NCBI GenBank assembly: GCA_945910005.1
Contig: OX246740.1
Span: 51,310,526-51,374,525 of the forward strand
From: Isoperla grammatica
Taxonomy: Eukaryota > Arthropoda > Insecta > Plecoptera > Perlodidae
Reading direction: 5' to 3'
DNA length: 64,000 bases
The notes under the pieces were generated by a model. The model made no database searches and had not been told where the DNA came from. It was given only the letters and a program-made list of their open reading frames with translations. A program made the translations under genes and the position numbers. This document shows, piece after piece, positions 60,940 to 64,000 of the stretch (positions within the stretch are counted from its first letter, which is position 1; each line of letters begins with the position of its first letter).

Positions 60940-61265
60940 TAAATTCACATTTATAGTCTACCCACTCAGTAACTAAACTGATTTGCATTTTTTGTACCCA
61001 TTTGGTTATCTCTTTTTACCCCCCTCCACCCCCACTATAATGTGTGACTTCTAAGCATGGCAAATTTTTAATTTAATTGCTATTTACATTGCAATTGACA
61101 TCGATACTTGACAGGTAGGGTTGGTGGATTATAGAGTTCGGTTGTAAAAACCACCAATTTCCAAATGGCAACGAGTGGATGATTATGAATTTGATAAGAA
61201 CAAGACACGACATCCACAAGGATTCGAACCTGGAACGCAGGTTGACCTTGTTTTATAGGCATACA
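60940..61265 (-). mobile_element. Possible complete SINE: tRNA-like head to dispersed core tail
   Basis: On the minus strand a B-box (from GGATTCGAACCTGGAACGC at 61212) lies about 250 bp upstream of the dispersed core (60960-60990). The core ends in (TTTA)n at 60927-60940. This head-to-tail order would fit a tRNA-derived SINE of about 330 bp. The link between head and core is inferred from this single arrangement. Confidence 0.4.
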
Positions 61266-63197
61266 GATACTCTCTGAATACTGTATTCATAAACATTTGT
61301 AGGACCGAGATCCTTAAAAATGTGTTTATTCATTTGTAGCGAAATTATTTACGAAATTGCCTACTAAAACATAATAATAGTAAGAACACAACAGTTATGA
61401 GATAAAACACAATTCGAAAGACACCGTTCAAAATTGAATAAATGGAAAATATGTGAAAGGAAGCTATTTTGATTAAACTAACGGAAAGCTACAACACTGT
61501 GTGAATACACCTTGCTTGAGGTTGAGGTTATGTTCAATTACCATAATAGGTGTATTTAAAGTACAGCTGCACTGAGCGGCTAAGGGGAAAGGTGCGTGTT
61601 AGTAAATGAGACTTATGCATCTTGGCAGTAACTTATCCCGTCCCACGAAATGCATAAAACACTTTCAGTTCTCAAGACTACCGCAAAATCACAATTATTA
61701 TCAAACAAGTTTCTTCAGCGTTTTACCAACAAGTGTTCACGTGAAAACGACCACAAATGACGGTTATTATACACTTTTCTTCGACTTCTAGCCAACCAAG
61801 TGTTTGCCTGAAAACGACGACAAATGAGAAACACCGCCAAAGCACTCGAGACTCGAGTTGTTTGCCAACTCGTGACTGAAGCTATAGACTAGACACGTTA
61901 AAACATGCATCGGCAGTAAATAGAAACAACATCCAAACACAGCTGGCATCATTGTCTATTCTTAAAAGTCGAAAAGCGTAGCACATAGAATAACAATGCA
62001 CCAACTTGTTTGTATAAATGAGCTCGAATATGCTGTATAGCTTTGGCACCTTATCTAGACAAAACGAAAGCGGATCTCTTGTTCGGAGTTTTACATGATA
62101 CTGCAAGGAACTGTTCTACTGTTTCTATTTTTGTTTTGTATTTTTAAGATGGATTGATTAATACATACTTCTTTATTTTGTACTAAAGAAAAATTGTATG
62201 TAAACAGTATGAATAAAATGTACTTGAAACTTGAAACTTAAACTTAAAACTTGATCACGCGCGAGGAAAGATGTTTCTAAACCCACTTGGCGCCATTTTT
62301 ATACATCTCGCCCTTAAAACGAAGCGACAATGTTGTTTTACAAGATGACTTTAACTTTGAAGATGTCACGAATTATGTAACTCGATAATACTGTCCAGTT
62401 TATAGACATCAAGAGATACAAAGTAGTCTAGTTATGGGATTGAAAGGGGTTTAGTTGGGTCCTCAGTGCCCCATAGCTTTAGAGAAAAATTTCGTAAATA
62501 TATAAACGTCGTTCAGAAAACTATAAATGAACGTTAGTCGAGACTTACATTCACTTTCAGCTCGTTATACATTGGTGCAACAGAACAAGCGTGAAAAAAT
62601 ATTCTTTGCGACACTTTTTGTGCATTTGGAAGTTGCCCAACTCGAATCTATAGGAAAGTGAATTTAACCTTTCTCCTCGACTTTCTGGCTTACTTTACTA
62701 GTTGTCCCTGATTGACCAAACAAGCTGCTATGTATCGTGTCCGACCTTTTATTAAACGTGTTTATTTGAAATACCTAAATAAAGAAGCGGCTGAGCTTAT
62801 CATCAGCAGAAAAGCCCGGTTTAAAAAGGAGCATAGCTACCTATTATTGACATGAAAGTAAAAGGTGTACACTCTTAATTTCGTGTATTTCAGAAGGAAG
62901 CTGTCACTAAAACAAAGTTGTTGGAAAATTCTTGTGATACTATACTAATATTCAAATGTTATACTGTTGCTTTCCTAATAGAATGTTGAACTGAAATCTA
63001 TCTATAGCTGTTCATAAGTTCTATGAATGGCTTCTCATGAAAACATTGAAAACTGAAATGAATTTCTCGACCTTCATTGCATTGTCTTCAATCCCAAGTT
63101 CCCATGCACTTTAGATCGGTAATTGTAAATAATACGGTTCTCAACTATAATGTAAACACTCACGTATGCTTTTTGCGGCCCGGGTCAATCAATAAAC
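61266..63197. other. Intergenic, no supported gene
   Basis: AT-rich. Around 62215-62250 there is a short ACTTGAAACTTGAAACTTAA simple tail of the kind left by retroposons. No gene is identified. Confidence 0.45.
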
Positions 63198-63308
63198 TTG
63201 AACTTGGCTTTCGGGTATAGCCGCGTTGATTATCGCTTAAAAGCTACTAAACTTAAAGCTAGCTTTTAAGCGATAATCGACGCGGCTATACCCAAAAGCC
63301 AAGTTCAA
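63198..63308. mobile_element. Foldback element, 48-bp arms
   Basis: The left arm (63198-63245, TTGAACTTGGCTTTCGGGTA onward) and the right arm (63261-63308) are near-perfect reverse complements. The few differences include TTTCGGG versus TTTTGGG and GCGTTGATT versus GCGTCGATT. They flank a 15-nt centre. No coding capacity and no clear target duplication. Confidence 0.8.
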
Positions 63309-64000
63309 ACTATAATGTAGATACAAAATATTACAAATTGAATGTGCACAACAGTAAATTGTGGGTTGGATACATAAAAGTTTCCTACTTTCGAGTTGTC
63401 TAACAACATTCAAAGGAATTTTAAATTCATGCGACATTCAAAATATATTTCGTCAAATATAAGTTAAATCCAGCAATTTGATCTTTCTATTAGATTTCTA
63501 CTATAATTTTCATCGTGCATTTGAACAATTACGAGTAGCGTTACGCCCACATATTTTGTTATGGATATTCAACACATTCATATCGTTCAATTTCTAGATT
63601 TGTGTTGGTAGACATGGGGATACAAAAAATGCGTCGTCAATATTTGAAGAGATTCACAAAAACTTGAATGTTCTCCAGGAAAATAATAAATTGCTAACGG
63701 TAACTCTCTCAATGTTTGTATCTTTCACACATTTTATACAAAACAAGTAACAAATAAATGAATGAATTGAAGCCACCGCAAGAAAGAAGCGCACGGTAGA
63801 GCAGTTAATGTCATGCACTTGCGATTCACACCTAGTTGGCCGTAACCTTCTAAAAACCCGTCACACTGTCAGGTTTAAGGTTGTGCACCTACTTCACTTG
63901 CAGCGCAGCCAATGGAGAGAGGCGAAACTAGGTTGTACCGAAGAGAAAGAGTACCGACTGTATCGCGCAAAACCTTTGGCCCAGAGTGACTCAGCTAGTC
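63309..64000. other. Window end, no supported gene
   Basis: AT-rich up to about 63770, then more balanced. A possible degenerate tRNA-like segment lies at 63791-63835 (CGGTAGAGCAGTTAATGTCA ... GCGATTCA) but lacks a consensus B-box. Confidence 0.4.

Overview
The window looks like nuclear DNA from an animal, most probably an arthropod (insect-like). It has AT-rich noncoding sequence, GT-AG introns, AATAAA polyadenylation signals, many short transposon and SINE relics, and satellite-like tandem arrays. No bacterial operons, viral genes or intact transposase or reverse-transcriptase reading frames were found. I cannot name the species. Insect is an inference from the gene architecture: a TATA box, a tiny first exon coding the first four residues of a signal peptide, a long first intron, then a low-complexity secreted protein. 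That layout is common in insect cuticle-protein genes.

Genes. (1) Positions 1-118 probably hold the last 38 codons of a plus-strand gene whose body lies upstream. Its 3'UTR runs to an AATAAA at 1148. (2) The one gene visible in full lies on the plus strand at 25126-33660. It has a TATA box at 25126, exon 1 at 25217-25228 (MKLL), exon 2 at 29737-30555, exon 3 at 32289-32651, and a poly(A) signal at 33634. The predicted protein has 397 residues, with a 16-residue signal peptide and a mature chain dominated by Gln, Tyr and Ala. It is probably an extracellular structural (cuticle or eggshell type) protein. I do not recognise a named family.

The most unusual structure is at the start of exon 2. 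A 77/78-bp segment carrying the intron-1 polypyrimidine tract, the AG acceptor and the signal-peptide codons is tandemly repeated about six times (29307-29787). This gives six near-identical 3' splice sites (AG ending at 29348, 29426, 29503, 29580, 29658 and 29736). Only the last three keep the frame. A perfect 19-bp inverted repeat (29248-29299) lies directly upstream.

The rest is noncoding and repeat-rich. Tandem arrays: 71 bp x3 (10424-10636), 34 bp x about 61 with a four-unit higher-order period (12334-14415), 157 bp x13 (17292-19330), about 157 bp x6-7 with long/short alternation (36605-37612), 7 bp x about 15 (51451-51552), 22 bp x about 20 (55592-56034), and several microsatellites. 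Inverted-repeat elements: foldbacks at 8208-8439 and 63198-63308; a hAT-like element with a perfect 8-bp target duplication at 39786-40023; TA-flanked elements at 22959-23675 and 28870-29061; a TTA-flanked element at 24343-24539; others at 5829-5938, 43998-44707, 45236-45382, 47499-48190 and a tandem pair at 52343-53050. Retroposon relics: a dispersed core seen seven times in one orientation, about 15 tRNA-like promoter relics, and three 46-nt segments that align without gaps to the 3' half of 5S rRNA. Long poly(G)/poly(C) tracts of 11-19 nt recur across the window.
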